Assembly: GCA_003255065.1 (NCBI GenBank)
Contig: QAOA01004158.1
Span: 158,355-222,354 of the forward strand
DNA: 64,000 nucleotides
Direction of reading: 5' to 3'
From: Cercis canadensis
Lineage: Eukaryota; Streptophyta; Magnoliopsida; Fabales; Fabaceae
Shown here: positions 1-12,037 of the stretch, piece by piece
Layout: the number at the start of each line of letters is the position of its first letter
Numbering within the stretch: the stretch's first letter is position 1
Notes under the pieces: generated by a model
What the model was told of the DNA's origin: nothing
What the model saw: the letters and a program-made list of their open reading frames with translations, nothing else
The model's database searches: none
Translations under genes and position numbers: made by a program

Positions 1-1190
1 TTTTTTTTTTTTTTTTTAAGTTAAGTATGTAATATATATATATATATAGATCTATCTATCTATCTTTTTATAGTTCTTTCAACATATAAATAAAATATGA
101 AATTTGAATAGAAAAAGAGAATAAGAGAAAGAAAATTAGAGTTTTTTTAGGTACAATAAAGAAAGATACAAGAAAACTAATGAACAAATATAGTATGCAT
201 CTTATATTAGCCAGAAAGCTTATATGAAGGCCTGGAGGTGGTTTCTCAAAGTATGGACAAACTAACTTCTCTTCTCTTAAATATGAAAAAGCAAATATTC
301 ATAGATGTCTAACTGCCAAAAATGAGAACTGAGATATATATATGCAAAATGATCATATATTAGATATAAAAACGAAAATAATAATTGGATTAATACCATC
401 CAGAGAACAAGTTTTATTTCAAAAAAAGAAGATAAAACTAAATTGAATTCTGTAATTTTAATAATTTGAAATACAATATTTTCTTTTTTAGTCCATGTTC
501 AAAATACAATGTTAAAAAATAGAAATAACTTTTGAAAAAAATTAATTGGACAAACTATTAAAGAAGTTTGTCCTCTTAATTACTTTCTTCCTTTCAATTG
601 ATTTGTGGCGTTCTTCAGCCTTGGCTATTATAGAAAAGAAGCTCTCTTATTAATTTTAATGAGTTTTAATGTTTTATTAGATTTGGGTTGAGACATACTT
701 CTTGTATATGTCTGAATAAAATTAAGCCAGCTCTTACCTCGTAAAATCATATATATATAAATTTACCAATGAGTAGACTACCTTGGCGANAGACTACCAT
801 GGTGACATGATTGAATAAAGATAATAGACTTTAGGAAGTTCTTGCTTTCCATGGTGGTTGATGGAAATTTTATGTTCCACTTGAAGAAGAAATTAATTAA
901 AAAGGTATATATGCAGCTATGGACGAAATTTTCATTGATGAAATGAAAGTGAAGAATCATGGAGAGATTAATTGATAGCAACTCATTAATGGGCATGAAT
1001 GTTTTAAAATACTCTCTCCTATGAGTTTTATAAATTTTTATAATAAATTTCAGATATTATCAAATATTAATTCTTAATATCCAGTAATAGGTGATAAGAT
1101 TGCATATAATTAATAGTTGTTTCCTAGAGTAAAAGTAAAGAGCATTAGACCCCAAAACTAATTACTAAGAGGCAGCAAGAGGAAGACTAG
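1..1190. repeat. Block P, copy 1: AT-rich repeated upstream segment
   Basis: This segment recurs with high identity at 4860-5820, 41380-42560 and 62308-63340, and in part at 45380-45719. It starts with a T-run and a (TA)n tract and ends near 1190. On the minus strand the part around 190-310 resembles an exon tail followed by a GT splice donor; it is most open at 41458-41724 and 62282-62569. I do not recognise the protein. A single N at 790 is flanked by a short repeat. No intact gene is seen. Confidence 0.7.
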
Positions 1191-1966
1191 CTTAATCAAA
1201 GTCTTCCAACCACAACTTGACTAATGAACCCGTCTTTCACACGCCAATTGCTTTACAAGCTCATGTGGATGATTTGCAAATTGCAACTCATCCTTCAAAC
1301 GTTATGCCAATTTTTAGTGTTCTACCAAGTCTTTCTTTAATTGATTAGTGAATAGACTAGCATGGGAACAAGATTGAATAAAGATAATAGACTAAGTCCT
1401 CATCTACGTAGCAAGAATTTTGTTCATCGGGAAATATCCGGTTTTATTGTGAATTGCAAAAATGGACAAAAATTCTTACAAAATGACAAGTTGAGATGGA
1501 ACATTTAACCGTGTAACATTGATCGATGGAGAATGAGAGCAGTTGGTTTTAAGGGTGGAAGAACATTGATGGTGGTTCGTTTTGTGGGGAAGCTTAGGTG
1601 ACAATCTCTTCTGGTGGGACAAAGACAATGGCTGGTTGGCCTTCCAAGTCAATATGATTGAATAATTACTAACAGCAAGAGGAAGATGGCCTTAACAAGT
1701 ATATCTACATCATAGCTTATTCATTACTCCACTCTAATAATTAAAAGCCTAATCAAAGCATATATATTTCACTGATTAAGTGAAAGATTCTCATTTTCTT
1801 AATTAGCCGTTATTATTTTTGGAGAAACTATTTCACTTATTCATTCACACATAGTTCCGCCTATTTATACTCAAGTCAATCCTGTGTGGTATGGTATCTC
1901 ATAATTTCAGAAACCATTAGATTCCAACCTAGTGTTAGCTGTCTATTGTTTCACTAAAAGGTCATC
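1191..1966 (+). promoter_or_regulatory. Type-A upstream region of RLK copy 0
   Basis: This is nearly the same sequence as 6430-7179 upstream of RLK copy 1, and its 5' part matches 54290-54745. A TATA-like TATTTATA lies at 1862-1869, about 98 bases before the ATG at 1967, at the same spacing as in the other copies. The leader between TATA and ATG is shared by all RLK copies, while the sequence above about -110 is specific to copies 0, 1 and 4. The promoter role is inferred from position and motif only. Confidence 0.5.
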
Positions 1967-2252
1967 ATGAACTCCCAACTCAATGGAGTTCACTTCCTCT
2001 TTGTTCCAACTCTGTTGCTTGTGCTGTACTGTTTTATGCCTCCTACTAGTATTGCTCTGGCTGAAGTCCTCAACATTAACACCGACCAGTCTTCTCTTCT
2101 TGCCTTCAAACACCATATCACTTATGACCCCAATAATTTTCTTGCCAAAAACTGGTCTGTTAAAACCCCTGTTTGCAATTGGTTTGGCATCACTTGTGCT
2201 TCTTCCCACCTTAGAGTTACTGCCCTCAATCTCTCTCACATGAATCTTGTTG
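1967..2252 (+). pseudogene. LRR receptor-like kinase copy 0, 5' stub of exon 1
   Basis: It encodes the signal peptide and the LRR N-terminal cap of the same receptor as copy 1: it starts MNSQLNGVHFLF, contains NINTDQSSLLAFKHHITYD, and runs to LNLSHMNLV at the first repeat. This 286-base stretch is essentially identical to 7180-7465. It stops at a single N (2253), after which the sequence is an unrelated upstream block. So either the gene is truncated or the rest was lost at a contig join. No LRR array, membrane segment or kinase follows. Confidence 0.85.
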
Positions 2253-2253
2253 N

Positions 2254-2580
2254 TATGGGGACCACCTTTCTATGTTAAGACGTCAATGGGAGAAATCCTA
2301 TGTCCACATTATTCAGTCTTTATGATTTATTAATGTCATTGCGGCTCTCCTATTGAAATGATAATCTGATATTCTAACATTATTTCAATACGAGATAATA
2401 AACCGTAGTACATTATTTGCTGGCGATAATGCCCACTAATAAAGTGCCAATAGAACCACACACATTCTATTATTATTATTACTGAAATTGGAAAACTGTG
2501 TAGGTGACTAGGTGTGAGAATTAGATATTGTTGTTAGAGATACTTGTTTTAGGACAAACATAAAAGTAGGAAAGGATCAT
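2254..2580 (+). other. Fragment of type-B RLK upstream block
   Basis: This stretch matches 28871-29168 and 47345-47745, the sequence just upstream of RLK copies 2 and 3. It ends at about 2580, where the copies would run into the RLK leader; here it switches instead to AGPase last-intron sequence. The switch falls at a short shared string (tcataatttcaga), which suggests a microhomology-mediated deletion of an RLK plus most of an AGPase gene. Confidence 0.65.
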
Positions 2581-3099
2581 AATTTCAGAAGCCAATGAAT
2601 ATAATCTATCCAAACAAATAAAATGTTAATGACCAAAAGAAAAATTCAAAATTTTCAAAATTTCACCTAGTATCAGCATACACCTCGAATCACCAAGGGA
2701 GTCACACTACCATCACTCAATTTAATTTCACATTACCAATATCAACGACACCCATTAAACATAACACGAGCATGTAGAAAAGCTAATAATCATTCAAAGA
2801 TCCCTTACCTTAATAATTCTCTCAAAATTCTAGCCAAAAAAAGAAAAGAAAAAACCATTAGGAAGAGAAAAATGTTTATGATACAATAGTAGATATCACA
2901 TTGTTTGAGATTATACTTTTGAATTATTCCAAAAAAAAAAAATTAAATGGGTTTGATTAAAATTTAGGTGAGTTCATTTAAATTTAAATATTGATATGTG
3001 TGTATGGTGTAACAATTATTAGTGCGCAAGGAAAATTAGAAAAAAAAAAAAAAGTAATGGAAAAAAAACACTAAATTTGTATGTTGGCTTGAACTGTAG
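2581..3099 (+). other. Remnant of the AGPase last intron
   Basis: This matches 20830-21324, 38740-39233 and 44160-44651, each of which lies directly before the last AGPase exon. It has A-rich runs and no coding potential. It is the 5' part of the first relic unit, which has lost the rest of the AGPase gene. Confidence 0.65.
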
Positions 3100-3882
3100 G
3101 GAATACAAAAGGTTGACAAATCTTCAAAAGGGTTTTACATCCACGCTGAGAGATTGGGAACTTGACAATGCTTAAGGAGTTGAACCTTGGCTTCAACAGT
3201 TTGTAAGGTATGATTCATCTCATTTAACACTTGTTAACACCGATATGCGACATACCTTGTTAACAGTATTTTCAAGGTATGTTTGATATGAGAAAATTCA
3301 TTTGAAATATATCTTCTGTAAATGTGATCAAATTGTTATTGGTTATGTGAATAAGATTTTTAAAAAAATAGAAAAAGAAAGTATATGATGTACAATAATA
3401 GCTTTCAAAATTTGCAACTATAATTGAATGATTCCTATTATGGCAGGTAGAATACCAAATGAGATTGGGCATCTACATAGACTAAAAAAAACAATTTAAG
3501 CTTTTAATTTTATTTTGTATTGTCTATCCTTGAGGATTTTTTCTCCCCTTATGTGCAGAGTATGGATTGGAAGGAATTGTTTGTAGGCAAAGTGATGTGT
3601 ATAGCTATTGCATTTTGCTTATGGAAACCTTCACAAGGAAAAAGCCCACATACGAAATGTTTCATGGAGAATTTAGCATTATATACTGGGTAAAACTATC
3701 CTACCTTGATGTAGTAATTGATATTGTTGATGCTTAATTATTGACAAAATTAAGAGAAAGGACAATTTTCTGTAATAAAGGATTGGGGTTAGCGTTGCAT
3801 TGTTCAGCAGATTCCCCTATCACTCAGAAAGATCAAAATCAAATTTTTGAATAAAGCTAGAAATCATGAAGCATTAGATTGA
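3100..3882 (+). pseudogene. Chimeric relic 1: AGPase last exon joined to RLK LRR and kinase exons
   Basis: Three pieces lie in order. 3100-3147 is the start of the last AGPase large-subunit exon, with a degenerate GIQEADRSLEGFYIHA reading. 3148-3207 reads as the last LRR of RLK exon 1 (REIGNLTMLKELNLGFNSL) with a stop at its end, followed by intron sequence and 3447-3482, the start of RLK exon 2 (RIPNEIGHLHRL). 3559-3882 is the last RLK exon (EYGLEGIVCRQSDVYSYC, then METFTRKKP) with a stop after VIDIVDA. The large RLK exon 2 with the TM and most of the kinase is absent. It is not functional. The same chimera recurs downstream. Confidence 0.8.
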
Positions 3883-4859
3883 GTTTCTCTTATCATAAGT
3901 ATTTTTCTTTCCATGATTAAAAGTTTTTCAAATTACCAGGAACTCATTTTTAATTGTCATTATAAGTATCAACGCTGGTCAATATTCCAAGTAAATATAA
4001 TATTAATGAAGAGTTAGATATTCCAACACCAATCACCATCTTAGGATGGGAGAGCTTGGGTGACAATTTCTTGTGGTGGGACAACAGCTGGTCAACGCTC
4101 CAAGTCAATATAATTGAATAGCAATAACATTTCACATTTCATATTTGAATAGTGGAACCCAGAACCTAGTCTTGAAAGAGATAGGTTGATTTTACAAGTT
4201 TGGACAACTCTAAAAACTCCATCTCCAACGTACTTCAGGAAATTGCGTTGCCCACATAATTTTTGTCTAAATGATTACAAGTTTCTAGAAAGATCCTTTA
4301 TGATGTTATTAATGTCAAAGATAGTGAATCAATAAAATCATTTTATTTTTTCAGAATGAAATTAATATTAATTAAGCCATTAGGATTTAACTAATTAAAT
4401 GAAGAAGTACTGAAATTAAAATTCTTTTAAAATATATTTTGGAATGTTATCAATTAAGAGATCATGTAAGGGAAGGATCCTCAATTTAATTAGTACCAAA
4501 TTCTGTTACGACGTCTCCTCCTTCAAAATGTTGCACTTACAAATTCATTTTAACCATCATATTTGTGTGATTACACTTTAGGTTAATTCTAAGCTATAAC
4601 AAAAAAAGCATCTTTTATTAATAAAGCTCAAAATCAAAGATAATAAGCTTCGGCAATGGAATTAATACTAAAGAACATTGGTGTTGATGATTCCAGAATC
4701 ACATAATTCTCATCAAAATTATTAAACTATTTATATATAAAACAATGCGTGTTGAGAAAATCCTAATATATAGGAAAAAATACATTCACCTGCATGCATG
4801 ATAAATTAAAGAAAAAAAAAACTATTAATGTTGCATAAAAAATAGAATGGTAGATTATT
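3883..4859. other. Intergenic, repeated downstream flank of the relic
   Basis: It is AT-rich and matches parts of 22363-22860, 40077-40900 and 44793-45360, which follow the other relics. It includes the short repeat around 4040-4110 (reading gacaatttcttgtggtggga) that also occurs near 1600, 6810, 22790, 45140 and 54640. No gene is seen. Confidence 0.5.
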
Positions 4860-4866
4860 AAGTTAA

Positions 4867-4907
<41 letters not shown>

Positions 4908-5820
4908 NAGCCATAGATGTCTAACTACCAAAAATGTGAGATAAGACATATATACAAAATTATCATATATTAAGTATAAAAATGAAAATAATTATTAGAT
5001 TAATACCATCCAGAGAACAAGTTTTATTTTAAAAAAAGAAGATAAAACTAAATTGAATTCTGTAATTTTAATAATTTGAAATACAATTTTTTCTTTTTCT
5101 TTTTTTAGTCCATGTTCAAAAAACAATGTTAAAAAATAGAAATAACTTTTGAAAAAAATTAATTGGACAAACTATTAAAGAAGTTTGTCCTCTTAATTAC
5201 TTTCTTCTTTTCAATTGATTTGTGGTGTTCTTCAGCCTTGGCTATTATAGAAAAGAAGCTCTCTTATTAATTTTAATGAGTTTTAATGTTTTATTAGATT
5301 TGTGTTGAGACATACTTCTTGTATATGTCTAAATAAAATTAAGCCAGCTCTTACTTCGAAAAATCATATATATAAAATTTTTACCAATGAATAGACTACC
5401 ATGGTGACATGATTGAATAAAGATAATAGACTTTAGGAAGTTCTTGCTTTCCATGGTGGTTGATGGAAATTTTATGTTCCACTTGAAGAAGAAATTATTA
5501 AAAAGGTATATATGCAGCTATGGAAGAAATTTTCATTGATGAAATGAAAGTGAAGAATCATGCAGAGACTAATTGATAGCAACTCATTAATCGGCATCAA
5601 TGTTTTAAAATACTCTCTCCTATATATGAGTTTTATAAATTTTTATGATAAATTTCAGATATTATCGAATATTAATTCTTAATATCCAGTAATAGGTGAT
5701 AAGATTGCATATAATTAATAGTTGTTTCCTAGAGTAAAAACTATTAGACCCCAAAACTAATTACTAAGAGGCAGCAAGAGGAAGACTAGCTTAATCAAAG
5801 TCTTCCAAGCACAACTTGAC
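4860..5820. repeat. Block P, copy 2
   Basis: This is a second copy of the segment at 1-1190, starting in a (TA)n run interrupted by an N at 4908. It ends where block Q begins. No intact coding region is seen. Confidence 0.65.
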
Positions 5821-6690
5821 AAAAGAATAGACTTAGACTACCAAGTCAATATAATTGAGTAAAGTCTTGAAGAAGATATTCCATTCAGTAGGTGAGATTG
5901 AGACCATAAAAATTCATTGGCAAAGTATCTCACGTAAGCCATACAATTAATTCTAGCTAGTACAGCATAATCAATTCCTAAATTTTTATATAACCAAAAA
6001 AAACTTGGAAATAAGTTATCCCCTATTTTTCAGTTTTCTATGATATTTGAAACATACATCTTTTATTAATTTGACCCTTAATCTTTTATTAAGAAAAATA
6101 CAATGTCCACCTTTTTAAGGTATTAATCAGATTCAACTTCTATCCAAAATTTACTCTTAATTTAACTACCCACATACAATTTTATGTGCGTAGTGAATAA
6201 ACAATTAAAAATCGGTTTTGAACAAACATATGACTTTAAATTAACAATAATTGTAACTCACATAAAATATTTTTTCTTGAGTGACACATCTGAAATTATT
6301 TTTTTATTTTAATGCCTTAACAATAATTTTCTCTAGAAATAACTTCAAAAATGTTAATTGAACAACCTATTAAGGAAGTTTGTTCATACTATCTCCCCTC
6401 TCCCTTTTTTGGTTTTTTTTCCAATCACACATAGAATGAAAGCCCGTGTGGATGTTTTAGAACCCGTCTTTCAGACGCCAATTGCTTTACAAGCTCATGT
6501 GGATGATTTGCAAATTGTTATGCCAATTTTTAGTCTTCTACCAAGTCTTTCTTTAATTGATTAGTGAATAGACTAGCATGGGAAAAAGATTGAATAAAGA
6601 TAAGACTAAGTCCTCATCTGCGTAGCAAGAATTTTGTTCATCAGGGAATATCTGGTTTTATTGTGAATTGCAAAAATGGACGAAAATTCT
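5821..6690. repeat. Block Q, copy 1
   Basis: This repeats at 53660-54480, and its first part repeats at 63341-64000. It contains 6430-6564, where a frame ending PIALQAHVDDLQI...SLSLID then stop is kept in three copies (about 1223-1349, 6430-6564 and 54296-54388). The copy near 1290 is longer by exactly 18 bases, in frame. I cannot name this frame. Confidence 0.6.
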
Positions 6691-7179
6691 TACAAAATGA
6701 CAAGTTGAGATGGTTGATTTAACGGTGTAACATTGATGGAGAATGAGAGCAGTAATTGTTTTAAAGGGTGGAAGAACATTAATGGTGGTTCGTTTTGTGG
6801 GGAAGCTTAGGTGACAATCTCTTCTGGTGGGACAAAGACAATGGCTGGTTGGCCTTCCAAGTCAATATGATTGAATAATTACTAACAGCAAGAGGAAGAC
6901 GGCCTTAACAAGTATATCTACATCATAGCTTATTCATTACTCCACTCTAATAATTAAAAGCCTAATCAAAGCATATATATTTCTCTGATTAAGTAAAAGA
7001 TTCTCATTTTCTTAATTAGCCGTTATTATTTTTGGAGAAACTATTTCACTTATTCATTCACACATAGTTCCGCCTATTTATACTCAAGTCAATCCTGTGT
7101 GGTATGGTATCTCATAATTTCAGAAACCATTAGATTCCAACTTAGTGTTAGCTGTCTATTGTTTCACTAAAAGGTCATC
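6691..7179 (+). promoter_or_regulatory. Type-A promoter and leader of RLK copy 1
   Basis: A TATA-like TATTTATA at 7075-7082 lies 97 bases before the ATG at 7180. The leader from the TATA box to the ATG is shared with copies 0, 2 and 3. Sequence upstream of about 7070 is shared with copy 0 and, up to a transposon insertion, with copy 4, but not with copies 2 and 3. No bona fide cis-element beyond the TATA box can be assigned by eye. Confidence 0.55.
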
Positions 7180-10100
7180 ATGAACTCCCAACTCAATGGA
7201 GTTCACTTCCTCTTTGTTCCAACTCTGTTGCTTGTGCTGTACTGTTTTATGCCTCCTACTAGTATTGCTCTGGCTGAAGTCCTCAACATTAACACCGACC
7301 AGTCTTCTCTTCTTGCCTTCAAACACCATATCACTTATGACCCCAATAATTTTCTTGCCAAAAACTGGTCTGTTAAAACCCCTGTTTGCAATTGGTTTGG
7401 CATCACTTGTGCTTCTTCCCACCTTAGAGTTACTGCCCTCAATCTCTCTCACATGAATCTTGTTGTAATCATTCCTCCTCATCTGGGGAACCTGTCCTTC
7501 CTTTCTAAGCTAGATCTTTCCAACAATACCTTTCATGGTTCCCTTCCTAGTGAATTGTCTCGGTTACGTAGAGTGAAACTCATTCACCTAGGATTCAACA
7601 ACTTCAGTGGGAAGATCCCACCATGGTTTGTGTTCTTGCCAAAACTTGAAGAGTTGAGGTTATCCTATAACAGTTTCACGGGTAAGATCACACCCTCCTT
7701 ATTCAACCTAACTTCACTACAAACACTTCATCTTGGTGGTAACAAACTTTGGGGTTCTCTACCCTCCAACTTCTTCAATGCCCCTTCATTACAACGGGTG
7801 AGTGTTTTTGATAACCAAATCTCAGGTTCTATCCCAAGCTCTATTTTCAACATATCATCGCTTCAAATTATCGATCTCGGCAAAAACAACCTTTCTGGTG
7901 AAGTCCCCGAAAATATCTTCTATTACCTTCCTAAATTGGAGAAGTTTGGCTTAGCAATAAACCAGTTTGTTGGAAAAATTCCACTAAGCCTGTTTAATTG
8001 TAAGCAGCTACAACTTTTGTTGTTATCTCACAATAGTTTCAAGGGAAATATACCAAGAGAGATTGGGAACTTGACAATGCTTTATTCTTTATCCCTTAGC
8101 TACAACAATTTGCAAGGTATGATTCATTTCTTTAGTTTACAAATAACCTTGTTAACTCTGATATTTGAAATACAAGGATACTTGCTACCCTGGTAAGGAA
8201 TCAAAAATTCGTTTGTTTTAAAGTCAAATTTATATGTTTGAAATGAGAATTTTTTTTTGAAAGAAGCATGAAATGTCTAAATTTGAGGATATCTTGGATT
8301 TATTATTGATGTGCACAAGGCTTTCAAATTTTGAAATGTGATAGAAATATTTCAATTTTATATGACAGGTACAATACCAAACGAGATTGGGAATCTATAT
8401 AATCTAGAAGTTTTGGATCTCAAAGCTGCCAACCTAAGTGGCCAAATTCCATCAGAGATTTTTAATATTTCTACAATAATAGAAATTTCCCTAATCATGA
8501 ATCAACTCTCAGGCAGTCCACCATTAACCTCAGGCTCTGTGGCTCCAAATCTTAAGAGATTATTCTTAGCTTGTAATTATCTCAGTGGAAAAATCCCAAG
8601 CTCTATTTCCAATGCTTCTTTGCTCACTGAACTAGACTTGTCAAACAATTCATTTTCTGGCTACATTCCAAACATATTTGATAATTTAAGAAAACTTGAA
8701 TTGCTTAACTTTGAAGTGAATAATTTGACTTCTGATCCTTCCAATCCAGAGTTAAATATCATAAATTCTTTAAGTAGTAGTAACTATCTAAGAATAGTAT
8801 CCTTCTTTGGAAATCCTTTGAACTCCATCCTTCCAATGTCCATTGGCAATCTCTCCACTTCTCTAGAGCAATTGGGATTTGGGATGTGTGGAATGAGGGG
8901 TAGTATTCCACCAAATATTGGCAACTTAAGTGGCTTAATATCCCTTGACCTTGGTGGAAATCAACTTACTGGAACCATTCCAACTGGAATAGAGAAGTTA
9001 CAAGAGTTACAGGCTCTCTCTCTTAATGGGAACCTGTTAGAAGGACTTCTTCCACGTGTAATATGTCAACTCAAGAGCTTGTGGGCAATAGACATGGGTA
9101 TTAACAGTTTTTCCGGACCAATACCTACTTGCTTGAGTAACCTTACATTATTGAGGGAGTTTTATCTTGATGGTAATAAGTTCAACTCGACAATACCTTC
9201 TGATTTGCTGAGCCTCACATATTTATTACATTTAAACTTATCATCAAATGAGCTAATAGGACCGCTCCCACTAGGTATTGGAAATTTAAAAGTTTTGACA
9301 GAGCTTTATTTATCAGATAATCAGTTATCAGGTAACATTCCAAGCAGCATGGGAGGGCTTCAAGATTTAAGTCATCTTGACTTGCAACGAAATAAATTGG
9401 AAGGACCTATCCCTGAATCTTTTGGCAGTTTGGTGAGTTTGGAAGAACTTTATTTATCAGAAAATAATTTATCTGGTGTTATACCCAAGTCTTTAGAAGG
9501 ACTTGTGCATATGAAGGTTTTCAATGTCTCTTTCAATAAATTAGAAGGAGAGATTCCAAGTGGTGGACCTTTTAGAAACTTGTCTTCTCAATCATTCATG
9601 GGGAATGAGGGACTTTGTGGTGCTCCACACTTGCAAGTCCCAAAATGCAAAACTACTGCTTCTAGCAAATCCCCAAAAACTACTGCAATTGTGTTGAAAA
9701 TTGTTTTGCCCGTTGGGTTTGCCACATTAATATTTATATTGACTTTCTTATATGTGCTAAAATGCAAAAATCACAGTGAGTCATCCAATCCAGAGCAAAA
9801 TTCAATAGTGACAACATGGAGAAGAATTTCATATCAAGAACTTCAGCAAGCTACAAATCAATTTAGTGATGTCAATTTACTTGGTATAGGGAGCTTTGGA
9901 AAAGTATATAAAGGAATACTCGATGATGGGATGAATGTTGCAGTAAAAGTTTTCAATTTGGAGCTTGAAGGAGGATTTAGAAGCTTTGATTCTGAATGTG
10001 AAGTGCTAAGAAATGTCCGCCATCGAAATCTTATAAAAGTTATTAGCAGTTGCAATAATGATATTGACTTCAAGGCATTGGTTTTGAGTTACATGCCTAA

Positions 10101-10883
10101 TGGGAGTTTAGAGAGGTGGTTATACTACGACAATCGATGGTTGAGTATAATGCAAAGGTTGAACATAATGATTGATGTTGCAGCAGCATTGGATTATCTA
10201 CATCATGGTTGTTCTATACCAATTGTGCATTGTGATTTAAAACCCAATAACGTATTGCTAGATCAAGATATGATTGCACATGTGACTGATTTTGGCATTG
10301 CAAAACTCTTGGGTGGAGATTCCTTGACACACACTATGACACTAGCCACAATGGGTTATATGGCTCCAGGTGATGTTTCTAAATCATTTTCAACTAACTT
10401 TTTTGTTTCTTGCAAATATATCATGTTTTATAAATATTTCTAATATGTCGAAACATTTTCTAAGTTCATATCATAATATCAAATATCTTAAGATTTTTTT
10501 TCCCCTTACATGCAGAGTATGGATTGGAAGGAATTGTTTCTAGGCAAGGTGATGTATATAGTTATGGTATTTTGCTTATGGAAACCTTCACTGGAAAGAA
10601 GCCCACAGATGAAATGTTCCATGGAGAATTTAGCATCAAGCACTGGGTGAAAGATTCGTACCCTGATGCAATAATTAATTTTATTGGTGGCCAACAATTG
10701 ACAGAAGACAGAGGACAATTAACTGTTAAGAAGGACTGCTTATTATCAATCATGGGGTTAGCATTAGATTGTTCAGCAGATTCTCCGAATGAAAGAAGAA
10801 ATATCAAAGATGTCTTAGCTGCACTCAAGAAGATCAAAATCAAGTTTTTGAATGAACCTAGAAATCCTAGAGCATCTGTTTGA
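7180..10883 (+). CDS. LRR receptor-like serine/threonine kinase, subfamily XII, copy 1 (intact, 3 exons)
   Basis: Exons 7180-8116, 8369-10369 and 10516-10883 splice with GT-AG introns in consistent phase to 1101 aa, the usual size for this family. The order is: signal peptide (about 1-33), LRR N-cap with the CNWFGITC cysteine pair (about 40-95), about 26 LRRs (to about 725), one membrane helix (about 751-779) and a kinase. The kinase has the glycine loop GIGSFG at 818-823, VAVK lysine 839, HCDLKPNN with catalytic Asp 935, and DFG at 953. Cysteine at 934 in place of Arg makes it a non-RD kinase, a class typical of plant pattern-recognition receptors (FLS2, EFR, Xa21, At3g47570). A plasma-membrane immune receptor of unknown ligand is the best inference. 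The start is the only ATG giving a full signal peptide. No lesion is visible. Confidence 0.92.
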
Positions 10884-11875
10884 GTTTGTTTACAAGATTT
10901 TTAAGGTAAGCATTTTTCTTTTCATGCTTGAAAGTTTTATGAGTAACTAATAAAGTCTTTTAAGTCACAAACACTTATTGTTATTAGTCATATGAAGTAG
11001 CCGTATTGTTCAACTGCCATAATAATAAAATTATATATATCTTCTCCATATAATTTCAGCTAAACTAATGTAGGAAAGAGTTATTGGATCGACATTCAAA
11101 CATGTTTGTTGGCTAAAGACACACATGCCTTGTGCAAGCAATAAACCAGCTTATTAGCCTAATGGGTTTGATTTTACTTGATACAGGGGAGATTGGATCA
11201 ATCTTCAAACTGATCCTTGGAGCTGAAATAAACACTGCTATGAAGAATCTCAAGCAGTCATTAGTGTGTCTCCGTGTGTGTTGTGGTTTTCATTCGAACA
11301 TTCAAGTCAAGTAGGTAAACTATTACATAGTTTGAGTGTATGACTTTAAGATATTACACAAAATAATATGATATACAATTTGATATTCCACAAACCTTAT
11401 ATTTGAATTCAAATAATTAAATGAATAACAGTTTAATAATCCTATAAAAATCATGAAACTGCCATCCCTTTTCAACTCCTACCTCCAACACAATTAAATT
11501 CTTGTTTACTGAATGAATTCCTACCATAACAGCCCAAGGGAATCATTCCACAACCTTCATGCACATAAACTACAAAACCCGTAGCAAATTCTCCAATTCA
11601 TGATACCAAAGAATCTTTGAGGACTAAATAGTAATTTCATTTGGTGCTTTCTATGAGCACCATTTTATAACACAAACCAAATCGGTGGATGCAATTGAAT
11701 TTGGATAACGTGGCCCAATCCTCCGATGGCCTGCTGCACATGTAAGCACATCTCCAATCTCAACACACAGGCTGTTGCTCTCAGCTTCATATGTAGGACA
11801 TTATAGTACACACACTAATTAAGTTCTTCATTGACTAGTGAAATTCCTATTTTCTTCCTGGAGCTGTCGGGAAAA
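10884..11875 (+). other. RLK to AGPase spacer
   Basis: This holds the 3' flank of RLK copy 1 and the region upstream of the AGPase ATG at 11876. It is repeated at 34262-35239 and 58981-59609. The small open frame near 11132-11314 is not in a recognisable gene and its frame changes between copies. Polyadenylation and promoter signals cannot be fixed by eye. Confidence 0.5.
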
Positions 11876-11947
11876 ATGGCAGTCTCAGCGGACGGCCGCT
11901 TATCTCTCTCCTCTGCTATCCAATTACGTGGATCAACGGGATTTGGG

Positions 11948-12037
11948 GGCCGGAATTGGAAGCTCGTAAAGTTTTGCAATGGTGAACTCATGGGCCGGAA
12001 TTGGAAGCTCGTAAAGTTTTGTAATGGTGAACTCATG
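11948..12037 (+). repeat. In-frame 45-bp tandem duplication in AGPase exon 1
   Basis: Two adjacent 45-base units (11948-11992 and 11993-12037) each encode GRNWKLVKFCNGELM and differ at one synonymous position. The usual plant AGPase large-subunit transit region has one such unit, and pseudogene II at 35240 shows one. Confidence 0.9.

Noticed and set aside
9858-10073. Minus-strand frames opposite the RLK kinase, repeated in each copy
   Set aside because: They are antisense shadows of conserved kinase codons and recur only because the genes are duplicated.
10370-10443. Kinase reading through to DVSKSFSTNFF as the true C terminus
   Set aside because: A GT donor at 10370 and AG acceptor at 10515 restore APEYGLEGIV, the conserved activation-segment end, in all copies. 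The read-through is intron.
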